Shown here piece after piece: positions 1-7,762 of a stretch of DNA of 18,411 nt. The position numbers and the translations under genes are program-made. Positions within the stretch are counted from its first letter, which is position 1; each line of letters starts with the position of its first letter. Source of the stretch: UBA9547 sp044349205 (GTDB lineage Bacteria > Bacteroidota > Bacteroidia > Cytophagales > UBA9547); contig JBIKRJ010000024.1 in assembly GCA_044349205.1 (NCBI GenBank), forward strand, positions 1-18,411, written 5' to 3'. The notes beneath the pieces were generated by a model. It was given only the letters and a program-made list of their open reading frames with translations, did not search any database and had not been told where the DNA came from.

Positions 1-1135
1 CAGAAGTTTTTTTAGCTAGTTTCAATGATGGTTGCTCAATCCAAATGTAAAACAGATATGCTATAGGAAAACACATTGCAATTCCTATAAAGATAACTAC
101 TGGTTGAATAAACACTTTTCCAAACAAGTAAATGCTGCATAGAAGTGTGGTATGATGAACCAAATACAAGCTAAATGAAATTTTGCCAATGAAAGTTAGA
201 TATTTCTTACTAAGCATTGGCTCAGCCTTTTTGCTAAGAGCAAGAATCATCAAAATTGTACTTGGTATTATGCCTATATACTCTTCAAATTTCCATACTA
301 ATTTCAAGACATAATCTGGCAACCACCACATGCTATATTTTATAGTGTAAATCAAAACTGCAACTATTAACAGAGTGAAAAAAAATAGGTTTCCCTTTTT
401 ATTAATCCACTCAACTATTACAACTCTGTATTTACACAATAATGATCCAGTTAGAAACAATGGAAAATAATACAATGTCGCGTACTCAGGATATATTTTA
501 GCAATTCCTATCACTAGACCTATTTTGTAGAGTATAAACTGGCTAAATAATAAAACTAGGCTAGCCCAAAAATTGACTCTTTTTAAAATGTAAACGTACA
601 AGGGAATCAAAATAGATAGCTTAATCTCGATTGGCATTGTCCATAAAGAAGGATTTAGATTGAGGTAAGGATGTAGTAACCTATACACATTCAAAATTTC
701 TTCACCCACAAATGATTCGCCCATGAAGTGTTTGGCTGCAAAACCAAAATTAGTTGCTGCTGAAAAATCATAAAGAGAGTGCTTTACAATTAATCCTAAA
801 GTAATTATTGCAGCGGTTGGAAGGTAAATTCTTAAAAATCTTTTGATTGAATATGATAAAAAAGTGTACTTGGAAATGTCTTTAGAAAAGAAAGGAATAG
901 AAAGAACAAAGCCACTTAAGACAAAAAAAAGCTTCACGGCACTTGAACCGGCCCAAAGAAAATTAATAGGAGAATAAACTATGTGAAATAATACTTTGTT
1001 TTTTGATGGCTCAAACATGGCCATATAAACCCATTCCCAATTCGGGATACACTGAAGCGAATGTCCCAACACAACTTGCAAACATGCCAAGCCACGCAGT
1101 GTATCTAGCACATGAAAGCGATTTTCTTGAAGCAT
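1..1135 (-). CDS. Acyltransferase 3 family membrane protein (OafA/YrhL type), partial
   Basis: Reading the minus strand from an ATG at 1135 gives an open frame of 378 codons that runs off the left edge, so the C-terminus is missing. The N-terminus reads LDTLRGLACLQVVLGH, the acyltransferase 3 signature with its conserved Arg and His. It is followed by FFVLSGF, a typical second motif, and near the cut end by GKISFSLYLVHH and IEQPS, as in OafA-like enzymes. Many hydrophobic stretches indicate about ten membrane helices in the inner membrane. Family members move acetyl or other acyl groups onto surface sugars or lipids; the acceptor here cannot be read from the sequence. An in-frame TAG lies 6 bases upstream of the ATG, so this start is firm. 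The gene is divergent from the lipoprotein gene at 1205, with 69 bases between them. By eye it is more A+T rich than its neighbours, which could mean recent acquisition but is not measured. Confidence 0.93.
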   Translation of the reverse strand, partial: MLQENRFHVLDTLRGLACLQVVLGHSLQCIPNWEWVYMAMFEPSKNKVLFHIVYSPINFLWAGSSAVKLFFVLSGFVLSIPFFSKDISKYTFLSYSIKRFLRIYLPTAAIITLGLIVKHSLYDFSAATNFGFAAKHFMGESFVGEEILNVYRLLHPYLNLNPSLWTMPIEIKLSILIPLYVYILKRVNFWASLVLLFSQFILYKIGLVIGIAKIYPEYATLYYFPLFLTGSLLCKYRVVIVEWINKKGNLFFFTLLIVAVLIYTIKYSMWWLPDYVLKLVWKFEEYIGIIPSTILMILALSKKAEPMLSKKYLTFIGKISFSLYLVHHTTLLCSIYLFGKVFIQPVVIFIGIAMCFPIAYLFYIWIEQPSLKLAKKTS

Positions 1136-1204
1136 AAAAGTCTAAGAAAAAAATCAGACCTTCAAAGTTACTATTTTTGCCCTAATTTGAACATTCTCCT
1201 TTTT

Positions 1205-2260
1205 ATGAACCCTATAAAAAAAATACAATTAATTTTTTTGGTGCCTTTTTTTGTGGCCTGTAATTCTGAAACAAATAAAGAAACAGCACATGGTGGAGAG
1301 GCTTCTGCCAATACGGTCGATTCGTTGGAAAAAACTATTTCAAACATTGAAATTTCAAAACCATCGGCAGAATCCAAGCTCGACACGGTTGAATACAACA
1401 AGCGCCTAGTACAGCTTAGCAACGGCGATAGTACAGGCAGGTGGCCTGTCAAGACAAAATTTCCCTATCCAGGTGCCATTCTTCCTTTTAATCGTATAGT
1501 GGCCTATTACGGCAATCTTTACTCAAAAAAAATGGGTATTTTGGGTGAACTGTCTGAAAACGCTATGCTTGACAGTCTGAAAGCGGAGGTGGCCAGATGG
1601 ACTAAAGCCGATACGGCCACGCCTGCTATTCCTGCACTGCATTATATTGTGACCACAGCGCAGCTCGACCCGGGCAAAAACGGAAAATATATGTTGAGAA
1701 TGCCTTTTGGCCAGGTGGACAAGGTGATTGACATGGCAAATCGTATCGAGGCATTGGTGCTATTGGATATTCAAGTGGGACACAGCAATTTGCAAGAAGA
1801 AGTACCAAGACTCAATGAATACCTAAAAAAACCAAACATTCATTTGGGAATAGATGCCGAATATTCGATGAAAACGGGCGCACGGCCTGGCAGTAAAATT
1901 GGCTATTTCGATGCCGAAGACATAAATTTCACCATTCAGCATTTGGCTAAGATTGTAGATGAACACCATTTGCCACCTAAAGTGCTTATCGTACATCGAT
2001 TTACGCAAGGTATGGTGAAAGACTACAAACAAATAAAGACTGTGCCTCAGGTGCAAGTAGTGATGACGATGGATGGATGGGGAAACAAGCCCAAAAAAAT
2101 CAATACCTATCGCCAATTTATTTATCCTGAGCCTGTGCAGTTTACAGGCTTCAAACTATTCTATAAAAACGACACTGAAAAAGTAGGTGCTGATAGAGTC
2201 ATGTATCCGCATGAGGTACTTGCACTCAAACCCAAACCCATATACATTCAGTATCAATGA
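1205..2260 (+). CDS. Secreted lipoprotein with a barrel-like domain, function unknown
   Basis: 351 residues from ATG 1205. The open frame extends up to 1112, but only the internal start puts a lipoprotein signal at the N-terminus: Lys-rich start, hydrophobic core, then FFVAC with the lipid-anchored Cys at residue 19. Residues 20-75 are low-complexity linker. From residue 80 comes one globular domain: FPYPGAILPFNRIVAYYGN, then VLLDIQVGHSN (187-195), LGIDAEYSM (214-222), LIVHRF (261-266) and MTMDGWG (287-293), ending in YIQYQ. Alternating strands that end in acidic residues suggest a TIM-barrel fold such as that of glycoside hydrolases, but no known GH signature is recognised. From memory, similar domains occur in uncharacterised actinobacterial secreted proteins with a D-L-Q-P-G motif and a C-terminal Y-Q. 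The likely location is the periplasm or cell surface. No function is assigned. Confidence 0.85.
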   Translation: MNPIKKIQLIFLVPFFVACNSETNKETAHGGEASANTVDSLEKTISNIEISKPSAESKLDTVEYNKRLVQLSNGDSTGRWPVKTKFPYPGAILPFNRIVAYYGNLYSKKMGILGELSENAMLDSLKAEVARWTKADTATPAIPALHYIVTTAQLDPGKNGKYMLRMPFGQVDKVIDMANRIEALVLLDIQVGHSNLQEEVPRLNEYLKKPNIHLGIDAEYSMKTGARPGSKIGYFDAEDINFTIQHLAKIVDEHHLPPKVLIVHRFTQGMVKDYKQIKTVPQVQVVMTMDGWGNKPKKINTYRQFIYPEPVQFTGFKLFYKNDTEKVGADRVMYPHEVLALKPKPIYIQYQ

Positions 2261-2315
2261 TTTACGGTAATTTTTCTTCAAATTATAAACCTATTTTCAA
2301 AAACCTTTTCTAACT

Positions 2316-3032
2316 ATGATATCGCGCACAGTCCGTAAACTTGTCTTGATTCCTACGCCGATAGGTCATTTGGAAGACATTACGTATCGCGCGATTCGTG
2401 CTTTGCAAGAGGCCGATCTCATTTTGGCTGAAGATACACGAACTTCTGGTGTGTTGCTAAAACATTACAATATCAGCAAACCTCTACACAGTTATCACAT
2501 TCACAATGAACACAAAACGGTTGCGGCTATTTTGCAAAGAATTGAAAAAGGAGAAAAGGTGGTGTTGATATCGGATGCTGGTACACCCGCCATTTCCGAC
2601 CCTGGATTTCTGCTTTTGCGCGAATGCTTGAAAGTGGGTATTGAGGTAGAATGCTTACCGGGGGCAACGGCTTTTGTTCCTGCACTGGTCAATTCTGGCT
2701 TGCCTTGCGATAGCTTTGTTTTTGAAGGTTTTTTGCCCCAAAAAAAAGGGAGACAAACCAAAATTTCGAGTTTGAAAGACGAAACACGCACCATGATATT
2801 TTATGAATCGCCCTATAGGGTACTAAAAACCTTGGAACAATTTGTAGAGTGTTTTGGTCAGGAACGCAAGGTTTCAGTCTCTCGCGAACTTACCAAAATG
2901 TACGAGGAAACTATTCGTGGTACTCTTCAGGAGGTTTTAGAACATTTTTTGAAACAAGAACCCAAAGGTGAATTTGTTATCGTGCTTGCAGGTAGGACAA
3001 AGGAAAAAAGAACAAAAGAAAAGGGTGAATAA
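2316..3032 (+). CDS. rsmI: 16S rRNA (cytidine(1402)-2'-O)-methyltransferase RsmI
   Basis: 238 residues. This SAM-dependent enzyme 2'-O-methylates C1402 in the decoding centre of 16S rRNA. It has the tetrapyrrole-methylase fold, and the RsmI motifs appear in order: PTPIG (13-17), AEDTR (38-42), SDAGTPAISDPG (86-97), LPGATA (114-119), EGFLP (137-141) and FYESP. The E. coli protein is about 286 residues. This one ends soon after the catalytic domain with a Lys/Glu-rich tail (KEKRTKEKGE) and lacks the C-terminal extension, as I would expect for Bacteroidota versions. The start at 2316 lies 55 bases after the lipoprotein gene stop. Only 14 bases separate its stop from that of the convergent GH26 gene, and I see no clear terminator hairpin there. 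Confidence 0.95.
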   Translation: MISRTVRKLVLIPTPIGHLEDITYRAIRALQEADLILAEDTRTSGVLLKHYNISKPLHSYHIHNEHKTVAAILQRIEKGEKVVLISDAGTPAISDPGFLLLRECLKVGIEVECLPGATAFVPALVNSGLPCDSFVFEGFLPQKKGRQTKISSLKDETRTMIFYESPYRVLKTLEQFVECFGQERKVSVSRELTKMYEETIRGTLQEVLEHFLKQEPKGEFVIVLAGRTKEKRTKEKGE

Positions 3033-3046
3033 AATTTGTTGTATTA

Positions 3047-4708
3047 TTATTCTGTTTTGACCATTTTGAATACATTAGCATAATTGTTTCCGTAACTTAC
3101 TTTTAACCAAAGCATTCCCAAAGGCAATTCAGCAGGAAGAATTATTTTTTCGTTGGTGAAATGTTTGTCTGTTATATAGACCAATTGACCATTTGCATTG
3201 CTAATCGAAAGTTGCAAAGGCAGGGTTTCCAAACTTTTCAATTCAACAATTGCTGATTTTGTAAATGGATTTGGATATATTTTAAATTCGGTTTTGAAGC
3301 TGTTTTCTTCTTCATAAGTACCAGTCAACAAGCTGCTTAAGTTACAACCTTGGTTGTAAACTTCTTGGATGTGGGCAGTAGAATTTTGTGATGCAACCAA
3401 ATCGTTCCAAGCCAAAAAGTACAGCCAAGGGACATCGTCGGCAAGAGATTGATTGATGTTTGGTATTGGCCCAGTTTCGGTAAGTGCTATCAGTTTTTCG
3501 CCATTCACTATCGAATACAATTGGTTGAAAACTGCTTTTTGCGAACTATAATTGTATGCACCAGGGTAAGAATCGTACCCAATCATGTCCACTTTGTCGT
3601 TGCCAGGGTACCAGTCTGGTTCTGGCGACGACCATACCCATATTAGATTGTTTAGCTGGTGGTAGTTAGTGAGCCTATCATACATCATGTAATATAATGT
3701 TTTGGCCACATTTGCTCCTTTTGCTCCCCACCAAAACCATGTGCCACCCGCCTCGTGCAAAGGGCGCCATAAAACAGGCACACCCGCAGTTTGCAATCGT
3801 TTCAATTGCACTGCAATAGCATCGATGTCGCGCATCACATCTTTGTATTCTTGTGTAGAGCTCACAATAGCACGCGAGGCGTCAAACGAAGTTCTGTCGG
3901 AGTAAAATGTACTTGTCCTTAAGGAGCCGCCAGAAGGAGAGAACCAGTGCCAATGAAAGGTAACGATACCTTTTCCGTTTGTAGCATTGTACCAATTGAT
4001 AGCACTAGTTATAGTGCCATCGTCGTATCCGCAAAACATTGTGCCACTGTTGCACCATGGGTTTTGTGGCGAATAGTTCTGCATATCAAAGCCTCTCACC
4101 GCCGGAGATTTACCTGTAATGGCCAATAATTGGTCCCAATAATCGGTTTGGCCAGTAAAAATGCAAGTCCCAAAATTGTCTTTCAACAATTCATACAAGG
4201 CTTTTGTCTTCGCGTTGGCATTCGGGTTTACAAGATTGGGTGCTAGGTTGTACACATTGGGTGCAAAAGGTTCTATGCCTATGTTGTCTAAATCCATATA
4301 TCCCCAGTTGTGTCTGATTGTGAGGGTGTTGTTGCCTTGGTTTAGTGAAACGTTGGAAAGATATATGCTAGTAAAAACAGTAGAAGTGGGAAATGTGACG
4401 GGTGTTACCAGCACGCCGTTTACCAATAAATCTTGGGTTTTGTTCCCGTATTCCGAACGATAAGAGCTTACAAGCTTATACTTGCCTGCTGTGGCTACAT
4501 TCACAGTAAAAGTTACAGCATCGCCAATTTTGGTAGAATTGGTCACATATCCGCTGCCCGAATAGCCCGAAACATTTTTGCTAATCACTAAACCACCTGC
4601 TAAAACAGCGTTTTCGGCCTCGTAAATAGTAGGTGCTGAAAATAGTTTGAAATGGAGCGCAAATAAAAAAGTGAGGCAGAAAATGGTCTTAACAAATGGA
4701 TTGGTCAT
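3047..4708 (-). CDS. Secreted GH26 beta-mannanase-type enzyme with N-terminal CBM and T9SS sorting domain
   Basis: 553 residues. A signal peptide (1-25, ending LFSA) leads into a beta-sandwich of CBM6/CBM35 type (about 26-147; YEAENA start, GYSGSGYV, DLDNIGIEP end). A GH26 catalytic domain follows (about 155-455). WRPLHEAGGTWFWWG contains the general acid/base Glu319, and LTETGP contains the nucleophile Glu411; both are the expected GH26 residues. Members mostly cleave beta-1,4-mannans. Residues 474-553 (IYPNPF, then SNANGQLVY and FKMVK) are a type A T9SS sorting domain, so the enzyme should cross the outer membrane through the Por system and be released or anchored. No SusC/SusD pair, sugar transporter or other CAZyme is nearby, so it is not part of a visible polysaccharide utilisation locus. 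The upstream region (4709-4920) is shared with the divergent acyltransferase gene and contains an inverted repeat close to this start. Confidence 0.93.
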   Translation of the reverse strand: MTNPFVKTIFCLTFLFALHFKLFSAPTIYEAENAVLAGGLVISKNVSGYSGSGYVTNSTKIGDAVTFTVNVATAGKYKLVSSYRSEYGNKTQDLLVNGVLVTPVTFPTSTVFTSIYLSNVSLNQGNNTLTIRHNWGYMDLDNIGIEPFAPNVYNLAPNLVNPNANAKTKALYELLKDNFGTCIFTGQTDYWDQLLAITGKSPAVRGFDMQNYSPQNPWCNSGTMFCGYDDGTITSAINWYNATNGKGIVTFHWHWFSPSGGSLRTSTFYSDRTSFDASRAIVSSTQEYKDVMRDIDAIAVQLKRLQTAGVPVLWRPLHEAGGTWFWWGAKGANVAKTLYYMMYDRLTNYHQLNNLIWVWSSPEPDWYPGNDKVDMIGYDSYPGAYNYSSQKAVFNQLYSIVNGEKLIALTETGPIPNINQSLADDVPWLYFLAWNDLVASQNSTAHIQEVYNQGCNLSSLLTGTYEEENSFKTEFKIYPNPFTKSAIVELKSLETLPLQLSISNANGQLVYITDKHFTNEKIILPAELPLGMLWLKVSYGNNYANVFKMVKTE

Positions 4709-4724
4709 GTTAGTGATTTATAAC

Positions 4725-4753
4725 TACTTAATAAGCTAAATGTCTGTTAAGTA
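4725..4753. promoter_or_regulatory. 7-bp inverted repeat upstream of the GH26 gene
   Basis: TACTTAA at 4725-4731 and TTAAGTA at 4747-4753 are exact reverse complements separated by 15 bases, 17-45 bases upstream of the GH26 start. It could be an operator for a dimeric regulator or a hairpin in the mRNA leader. It is A+T rich, so chance cannot be excluded. Confidence 0.3.
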
Positions 4754-4839
4754 ACCGCTACATTAGTATTTGATTTTCCTTCAATAATGATGACAAATCA
4801 TATAGACATACCACAATCATAAGCTTAAAACTGACATTA

Positions 4840-4872
4840 TTGTTTAGATAGAAGAGATAAGTATTTAATTTG
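4840..4872 (+). promoter_or_regulatory. Candidate promoter for the hexapeptide acyltransferase gene
   Basis: A TTG at 4840-4842 lies 23 bases upstream of TAATTTG (4866-4872). This resembles the Bacteroidota -33 TTG / -7 TAnnTTTG pair but is one base short in the -7 element. It would place a transcript start about 40 bases before ATG 4921. It is a weak match. Confidence 0.27.
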
Positions 4873-4920
4873 CTTTTCTGTTTAACTAAAATCTCCTTTT
4901 ACATTATAAATTATCAGCAA

Positions 4921-5556
4921 ATGCATTTGAATCCCGTAATTATTTTTGGAGCAAAAGAAACTGGACTTATGGCTTTGGAAATTTTTGAAAGCAACCAAGT
5001 TGTGGTCTATTGTTTTTTGGATGACGACAAAAAAATGCACCAAACAGAATATAGTTCGGTGATGGTAATGGGAGGCACTGACGATGAAACCTATCTAAAA
5101 CTGCTTGGAAAAAAGTGCGACGCATTTGTTGCCATCGAAAATGTGAAGGAAAGAAAGTTTTTGGCCGAAATGTTGGAGGAAGATTACAAGTTGAAACCCG
5201 TAAGTGCCATTCACAAAGAAGTGGTGTGGTCGCCAAGTGCTACCATAGGTGATGGCAATTTGATAAATGCAGGAACGGTTATTGGTACTAAAGCCAAGCT
5301 TGGTAATTATTGTTTTTTGCAAAATAGGGTAGTGTTGGAAGCTTTTTCAACCGTTGGCGATTATGTACACATAGGTTCGGGCGCTGTTATTGGTCAAGGC
5401 GCTGTTATTGAATCAGGCGCTTTTGTAGGGACAGGCGCCATTTTGGTGCCAGGAGTTAAGGTAGGCAAAAATGCCAGAATAGGAGCTGGTTCACTTGTTG
5501 CAGCCGATGTGAAAGCAGGAAAAACGGTTTTTGGCAATCCAGCAGCCGAAGTTTAG
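4921..5556 (+). CDS. NeuD/PglD-like sugar acyltransferase, left-handed beta-helix; catalytic His absent
   Basis: 211 residues from ATG 4921. An alternative frame start at 4870 would add 17 residues unlike the family. Residues 1-100 form the NeuD/PglD N-terminal Rossmann-like domain (VIIFGAKETGLMALEIFE). Residues 104-200 are hexapeptide repeats of a left-handed beta-helix (ATIGDGN, VIGTKAKLG, HIGSGAVIGQGAVIESG, ILVPGVKVGKNARIG), ending in the usual VFGNPA. Such enzymes acetylate amino sugars or sialic acids with acetyl-CoA. In typical members a catalytic His sits five residues before the GDFVHI segment. Here that segment is LEAFSTVGDYVHI, so the His position is Ala141, preceded by Glu140; the later His150 is kept. 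Acetyltransferase activity is therefore uncertain. No sugar aminotransferase or dehydratase is adjacent. The gene is convergent with the HAD gene, with 7 bases between the stops. Confidence 0.85.
   Translation: MHLNPVIIFGAKETGLMALEIFESNQVVVYCFLDDDKKMHQTEYSSVMVMGGTDDETYLKLLGKKCDAFVAIENVKERKFLAEMLEEDYKLKPVSAIHKEVVWSPSATIGDGNLINAGTVIGTKAKLGNYCFLQNRVVLEAFSTVGDYVHIGSGAVIGQGAVIESGAFVGTGAILVPGVKVGKNARIGAGSLVAADVKAGKTVFGNPAAEV
5380..5410 (+). repeat. Two 13-bp direct repeats, period 18
   Basis: GGCGCTGTTATTG occurs at 5380-5392 and again at 5398-5410. The 18-base period equals six codons, so this is the nucleotide trace of the hexapeptide beta-helix repeat inside the acyltransferase gene, conserved at synonymous sites as well. 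Confidence 0.85.
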
Positions 5557-5563
5557 TTGAAAA

Positions 5564-6400
5564 CTATCCTTGGTATATAGCTTTTCGCAGCTCTATTTTT
5601 CTACAAATGCTTTCCAAGCCCATTTCGATAGAATTGCAAAGGTCGGAACCTTTTTTGTAGTTGGCTGAATGCAAGTTGGTTACGCGACCTTCTTCAATAA
5701 ACCCCCACGCTCTTCCAAACTTGTCACGATGTTCGCGGTCGTACACTCCAAAGGCAATGCCTCCATTTCTTTTGATCATCGAAAAACAAGGAATGTCGGT
5801 ATAGCCGTCGCCAGTAAAAATCATATTTGCAAAAGGAATCCGTAGTTTTTCTTCCGCCACTTTTTTGTTTACCTCAAAAGGATTTGCAACGGCCTTTTCG
5901 CCAATGATACCTTTTGATACATGAAAAATGTATCTTGTTTTATCGGTAAAACTTACGATTTTCTTGGGAAACAAAATCTCGCCTTTGTGGTCGTAATCGA
6001 AATCGCTTGCCCAAATTTGGGTGAAATGCTTGGCAATTTCGGTATGACGAATGATTTCGCCGATACCGCTACTTATTAAATAGTATTCAATCGTTATATC
6101 GGGGTATTTTTTCTCGAATGTAGATTTGATGTAAGGAAAAAATCGTTTTACCCCGTCGTTGAAATTTATTTTTTTGCCAAAAGCTTTTAATTTTTCTTTT
6201 GTGATGTTTTTACCCTCGTTACTGGCCTCTATCATTTTGTACAAGTAGGCAGGAATAGGATCCCAATCTTCGTCCAAAAGTGTTTTTACTTTTTTGCCCC
6301 AAAAATCTTTGGTATCAATCCCTATGCTTTCCAAAAAACTGGAAGTAGAGTCGGGCGCCAATGTGTCGTCGAAATCAAAAATAAGGGCTATTCGATCCAT
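5564..6400 (-). CDS. HAD-superfamily phosphatase (phosphoserine-phosphatase-like subclass)
   Basis: 278 residues from ATG 6400; the frame extends to a TTG at 6424 that would overlap the preceding gene. Motif I is FDFDDTL with nucleophile Asp9 and acid Asp11. Motif II is LISSGIGE (Ser110/111). A basic residue in the SFTDKTRY region (Lys154) is a candidate motif III. Motif IV is FTGDGYTDIPCF (Asp198, Asp202). An alpha-helical cap of about 95 residues lies between motifs I and II, the C1 arrangement of HAD-IB/serB-like enzymes. No signal peptide is seen, so it should be cytoplasmic. The substrate is unknown. Only 5 bases separate its start from the stop of the EnvC-like gene, so it is probably the last gene of that operon; a role in sugar-phosphate or envelope metabolism is inference from position only. 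Confidence 0.88.
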   Translation of the reverse strand: MDRIALIFDFDDTLAPDSTSSFLESIGIDTKDFWGKKVKTLLDEDWDPIPAYLYKMIEASNEGKNITKEKLKAFGKKINFNDGVKRFFPYIKSTFEKKYPDITIEYYLISSGIGEIIRHTEIAKHFTQIWASDFDYDHKGEILFPKKIVSFTDKTRYIFHVSKGIIGEKAVANPFEVNKKVAEEKLRIPFANMIFTGDGYTDIPCFSMIKRNGGIAFGVYDREHRDKFGRAWGFIEEGRVTNLHSANYKKGSDLCNSIEMGLESICRKIELRKAIYQG

Positions 6401-6405
6401 TTTGC

Positions 6406-7704
6406 TTATTTTTTTAAGAGCCAATCTTCAGGGTCTAACTTTTCGCTGCCACGCCATATTTGGAATTGCAACTGGTACATTTCGTCTTGGTCTTGCGAAA
6501 CATATCCTATGGCATCTTTTGCTTTGATTTTTTGTCCGGTAGAAACCGTTACATTTCTAAGTCGTGCATACACGGTGTAATAGTTGCCGTGCTGAACCAT
6601 GACCACCATTCCCATTCCGGGTACATTGGCCACCGCCGAAACTTTGCCATCGTAAACGCTTCTCACTTCTTCGCCGTCATTGGTTTGGATGTCTACACCC
6701 AAATTTTCTACCATTACTCCTCTTAAAACTGGGTGAGGCCTACGACCAAAACCTTGGCTCACATATCCTCTTTTTACAGGCCAAAGCAATTGGGATTTGT
6801 TGGCTTGAAAAGATGAATTTATTAATTTTGTTTCAGGGGTTTCATATAGTACATCGGTGTTTCTTTCTTTTAATTCGGCATCGATTTTGGCTCTTTCTTT
6901 TTCGGTTTTCGCATTGGCTTTGCGTTTTTCAGCCTCTGCTTTCGCTTTCGCTCTGGCCTCGGCAGCGGCTCTTTCAATTTCCCTTTTTACTATTTCGGCT
7001 ATCAACCTGTCTAGCCTTTGAATGGCTTGTTTGCGTTCTTCAAGGTCGCGCACTATCTCGCTTTCTTTTTTGGTGAGTTCTTGCACCATTTGGTTGTGCT
7101 CTTCTTTTATAACCGTTAAATTTTGGTTTTCAGTAACCTTGTATTCAAGCAATCCAGTTTTTTGATAGCGTTTTTGGTTTAAAAGAGCCCGCTTTTCTTG
7201 TAACACATCGTTCATGTGTGTAATGGCTTTTATTTGCCTTTTTCGCATTTCGTCGTATTGTTCAAAATATTTTAGGCGCATCCATAGTTGATGAAATGAG
7301 CGCGACGAAAAAAGAAAAGAAAGTTTGTCGATACTGTTGGAAGTTTTTTGTACCGAATAGGCCATTTTAGCATATTCTTCCTTCATTTTGCGTAGGTCTT
7401 CTTCCAAAGCCTCCATAATCGAATTTGTTTCGTTTATCTCGTTATCTAAAATATTGATTTCTTCTGATACCGTATTGATAATGTTTGTTGTGGTTTCGAT
7501 TTTCCGTTTTATAACGGTTAGTTTGCCTATGGTGGCTTTTTTCTGGTGTTTGGTTTCTTTTAGTGTTTTGTTGGCTTCTTCTATTCTTTTCAGGTTTTCT
7601 TTTCTTTCCCTTTCCAGTTGTTGTTTCGATTTTTGGGCTAAAGAAGCGAAAGGAAGGAAAGTAATTGCAAAAAGTAATGAAATAATGCCAAGTAAGTTTT
7701 TCAC
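6406..7704 (-). CDS. EnvC-like coiled-coil protein with degenerate LytM (M23) domain
   Basis: 432 residues from a GTG at 7704. No in-frame ATG lies between that GTG and the end of the signal peptide (1-23, ending FASLAQ), which supports the GTG. Residues about 24-280 are almost continuous coiled coil, ending in an Ala/Lys/Glu-rich stretch (240-280). Residues 305-430 are a LytM/M23 fold (RGYVSQGFGRRPHPVLRG, then LGVDIQT, EVRSVYDGKVS, YYTVYARL, DPEDWL). The zinc site is broken: the first His of HxxxD is Asn334 (Asp338 kept), the YxHL His is Arg381, and the HxHFE motif is QLQFQ, with both His positions Gln (411, 413). It should therefore not hydrolyse peptidoglycan. By analogy with E. coli EnvC, such proteins activate N-acetylmuramoyl-L-alanine amidases at the division septum. 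The stop is 5 bases before the HAD start, and the DUF4292 gene lies 58 bases upstream. Confidence 0.92.
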   Translation of the reverse strand: MKNLLGIISLLFAITFLPFASLAQKSKQQLERERKENLKRIEEANKTLKETKHQKKATIGKLTVIKRKIETTTNIINTVSEEINILDNEINETNSIMEALEEDLRKMKEEYAKMAYSVQKTSNSIDKLSFLFSSRSFHQLWMRLKYFEQYDEMRKRQIKAITHMNDVLQEKRALLNQKRYQKTGLLEYKVTENQNLTVIKEEHNQMVQELTKKESEIVRDLEERKQAIQRLDRLIAEIVKREIERAAAEARAKAKAEAEKRKANAKTEKERAKIDAELKERNTDVLYETPETKLINSSFQANKSQLLWPVKRGYVSQGFGRRPHPVLRGVMVENLGVDIQTNDGEEVRSVYDGKVSAVANVPGMGMVVMVQHGNYYTVYARLRNVTVSTGQKIKAKDAIGYVSQDQDEMYQLQFQIWRGSEKLDPEDWLLKK

Positions 7705-7762
7705 CTTGATTCGAAATGCTTCTGCCCTTACAAAATTGGCTTTTTTTGAGCCGTAAAAAAAA

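Noticed and set aside
1112..1204. Extended start of the lipoprotein gene at 1112
   Set aside because: It would overlap the divergent acyltransferase start and bury the lipoprotein signal behind 31 extra residues.
3033..3046. Terminator between rsmI and the GH26 gene
   Set aside because: The 14-base gap and flanks hold no inverted repeat with a T-run on either strand.
6401..6424. Extended TTG start of the HAD gene
   Set aside because: It overlaps the upstream stop codon, while the ATG at 6400 sits directly before the motif I strand, as in the family.
6813..7076. Plus-strand open frame rich in Leu and Phe opposite the EnvC-like gene
   Set aside because: It is produced by reading the Lys/Glu/Ala coiled-coil codons in reverse; apparent membrane helices are an artefact.
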